DNA of 64,000 nt, taken from the NCBI GenBank assembly GCA_039881045.1, contig JAYWVB010000013.1:675331-739330 (forward strand). The letters run 5' to 3'. This DNA comes from Chaetomium olivaceum. Taxonomy: Eukaryota; Ascomycota; Sordariomycetes; Sordariales; Chaetomiaceae. The position numbers and the translations under genes were made by a program. Positions 62,058-64,000 of this stretch are shown here, in pieces. Numbering within the stretch: position 1 is the first letter of the stretch; every line of letters begins with the position of its first letter. Under the pieces are notes generated by a model. It was not told the DNA's origin. It did not search any database and was given only the letters and a program-made list of their open reading frames with translations.

Positions 62058-64000
62058 ATGCTTAGTGTGCGATTCACTGCCTTGAGACAGGCTGAGAGAT
62101 CCAGACCCCTCCTTCGTCTTGTACGTTGTCGCATCTTCTTTTTGTTATTCTTTTTTGTTCGATATATCTCCTCTTTCGGTGATAGTTACTAACTTTTCCT
62201 TCCCTCCAGCAGCTCAACTATGCCGTTGCTAGCCTTCGCTGGCAGTCAACGGGCCGTAATGGCCCTAAACCGACGACAGAGACACAACCTCGACAATCGA
62301 GGCAGCCACTCTTTGAAGGCCAATCCGCCACGGTGACGGGAAGGGCCACGCTTTCCGTTAACGAGGCCCAATGGCGTCACGATGCCGCTACAAAGATAGG
62401 AGAGTCTGTCGACGTCCACCAGGACCATCTCCCCCTACCATCGGAAAAAGATGTGTTCGACACATTACTACGGGCGGCAAAAGAGACCGAGAAAACCCCA
62501 GAAATGGCGGAGGAGGATTCCCTATCTGGGGTTCTCGAGCAACTGACCGCTGAACAACGCAAAAATCTGTTCGAGAGCCTACAGACGACCCTGGACCAAG
62601 AGCACGGGATGGCGGCGGTCCGAATGGTGGGAGAGAGGGGCCCAGGGTCGAACCCGCGAGACTCCGAAAACCTAGATTCCGACCTCCCACTTCTCCAAAT
62701 CCCAACAGATGCGGCGCAACTGAAAGCGCTACCGACAAGTTTTGAGGACATGACAGAGCGGGAGCAACAGGAGGAACTATGGGTAGTGCAAGCAGAAGGG
62801 CGCCTCGGTCGGGAGTGGGAGTTGGAAGGCCCCGGCAAGCATTTGCCGTACAGTCACGACTATCCACCCTATTCACCGTCCAAAGTGATTGGGATACTGC
62901 ACCGCTGGCGCAATAGGGCGTGGACCCCACAGCAATGGAGACTCGCGCGCGCTATTGCCGGCAACCGGGGCCTGCGTCTTCCGGTGCTCACAGCACAGGC
63001 CTTTCTTCGCCGCCATGTGTTTCTAGCTCGCCAGCGCGGCGTGGAATTGAAGATGGAGCGTTATCTCGGCGGTACCAAAGAGTGGAAGGCTCGGTTGGCA
63101 GAACTCGAAAACGAAACGGGTGTCTCCGAGGCCGACATCAAACAGTGGCTCTGGATTCTCTCCCCAGAGTCTGGAGATACGCAGGTCCAAAGGTTTCTCA
63201 AGAGCAAATGCCGCAAGCCCCTGTTTCTCATTCAACTGCTCCTAGCTAAGGACAGGAAGATCCAAGAACCGGCCAATCTCCTCGGCCTGCTGCAGTTCTT
63301 GAGAGAGAACTACGTCTTTGCAGACCGTCCGCAGGACGAGCTGGACCACCCAGCGTACAAGAACCAGGGGCGGGCTATGACGTGGTGGCATTATATAGTC
63401 GTCCTCTACCGCCTTGTCCACCATTGCCGGGAGGGGTGGCCAGCAGCAACGCCCTTGCTAGCACGTCTTACGGCTGATTACATCGGCACGATGCGCCTCG
63501 ACAGTAAAGCACGAGCATTGACGGGCTATCAAGCTCGATCGCTTGTCTTGAACAAGTCGCTCCAATACCTCTCCTGGCCGGCACGCGTCCGCCCCATTGA
63601 TCACATGGAACACAACTGGGCAGCCCAGCGTCACCTGTTGCGGCTCGCAGCAACAACCGAGCCGCCGCTTGTCATGGACAAAAACGGGTACCGGGCCGTT
63701 AGGGCGGTCCTAATCGCCTTGAAGAAGACCAAAGGCGAGGCAAAAAACGCGGACCGCGCCGCCAAGACGTGGCCGCCATACCGCCGGACCTTGGACGGGA
63801 TAGACGAGCGGCGGAACCCCGAAGATGATTTGAGCAGGAGTGCCAAGGCGGGCATGTTGGTACGGGCTGCGGGTTATAACGACGATGCCGTGGACCGCGC
63901 CCTGAGTGCGCTTGGCGGGTCAATATTTGGTGAAGCACCTACAGTCCAAACCAAATCAATCCCTCCGGCTTTTTTCTCTGGCCATCTAGCCAGCCAAAAC
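62058..64000 (+). CDS. Large mitochondrial protein, probably a translation/RNA factor, 3' end beyond window
   Basis: Model: join(62058..62120,62210..>64000). Exon 1 (MLSVRFTALRQAERSRPLLR) joined over an 89-nt intron (GTACGT, TTACTAAC, CAG) to QLNYAVASLRWQSTGRNG makes a classical arginine-rich presequence. Exon 2 has no stop for 597 codons and runs off the right edge. After an acidic disordered segment come helical stretches: YSPSKVIGILHRWRNRAWTP, WLWILSPESGDTQVQRFLKS, then WWHYIVVLYRLVHHCREGW and VLNKSLQYLSWPARVRPIDH. The pattern resembles helical-repeat (PPR-like) organelle expression factors of fungi, but no repeat consensus was verified, so no name is given. Confidence 0.75.

Noticed and set aside
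62640..62670. GGGTCGAACCCGCG resembling a tRNA T-arm
   Set aside because: No matching D-arm, anticodon arm or acceptor stem, and it lies inside a long coding frame. No convincing tRNA gene was found in the window.

Overview
This is nuclear DNA of a filamentous ascomycete, most likely a Sordariomycete of the Sordariales/Chaetomiaceae type. Short introns (about 50-120 nt) with GTRNGT donors and CTAAC-like branch points interrupt single-copy housekeeping genes. The proteins resemble Neurospora/Thermothelomyces-type orthologues (ATP9, HisRS, RRP6, PEP4, SEC14). No species-level claim is possible from the sequence alone.

Layout. 1-5.7 kb: COG3 (minus, cut by the left edge), FMP25-like RCC1 protein (plus), and a broken hypothetical gene. 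6.1-14.1 kb: a nested transposon. A 1.86-kb Fot1/pogo DNA transposon with perfect 47-bp inverted repeats and TA duplications was split by a complete 6.16-kb Ty3/Gypsy chromodomain retrotransposon with identical 199-bp LTRs and a GGCCC target duplication. 15-16.9 kb: protein tyrosine phosphatase. 17-21.5 kb: a long gene-poor stretch. 21.5-30.3 kb: LST7/folliculin, RPT3 of the 26S proteasome, a small conserved protein and kinetochore MIS14. 30.6-43.5 kb: SEC14, prefoldin subunit 3, a decayed gene relic, vacuolar protease A, RRP6, MDM35 and histidyl-tRNA synthetase. 45.4-64 kb: a Cys-rich mini-protein, a small membrane protein packed 28 bp upstream of GPI1, tubulin cofactor C, MED9, cofactor-independent phosphoglycerate mutase, ATP9, a SAS2-type MYST acetyltransferase, and a large mitochondrial protein running off the right edge. 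The last gene has no stop inside the window.

The genes are unlinked housekeeping functions, not a cluster. The two richest signals are these. (1) The retrotransposon carries both a Tf1-like self-priming signature (11-nt complementarity between a CT-rich LTR start region and the primer-binding site) and a textbook -1 frameshift cassette between gag and pol (A AAA AAC, 6-nt spacer, 7-bp stem). (2) Reading-frame lesions are asymmetric. Nearly every host gene left of 30.3 kb carries a stop or frameshift, including essential RPT3, whereas every complete gene model to its right closes in frame. That pattern suggests assembly error or a decaying duplicated segment and needs checking before any gene is called inactive.
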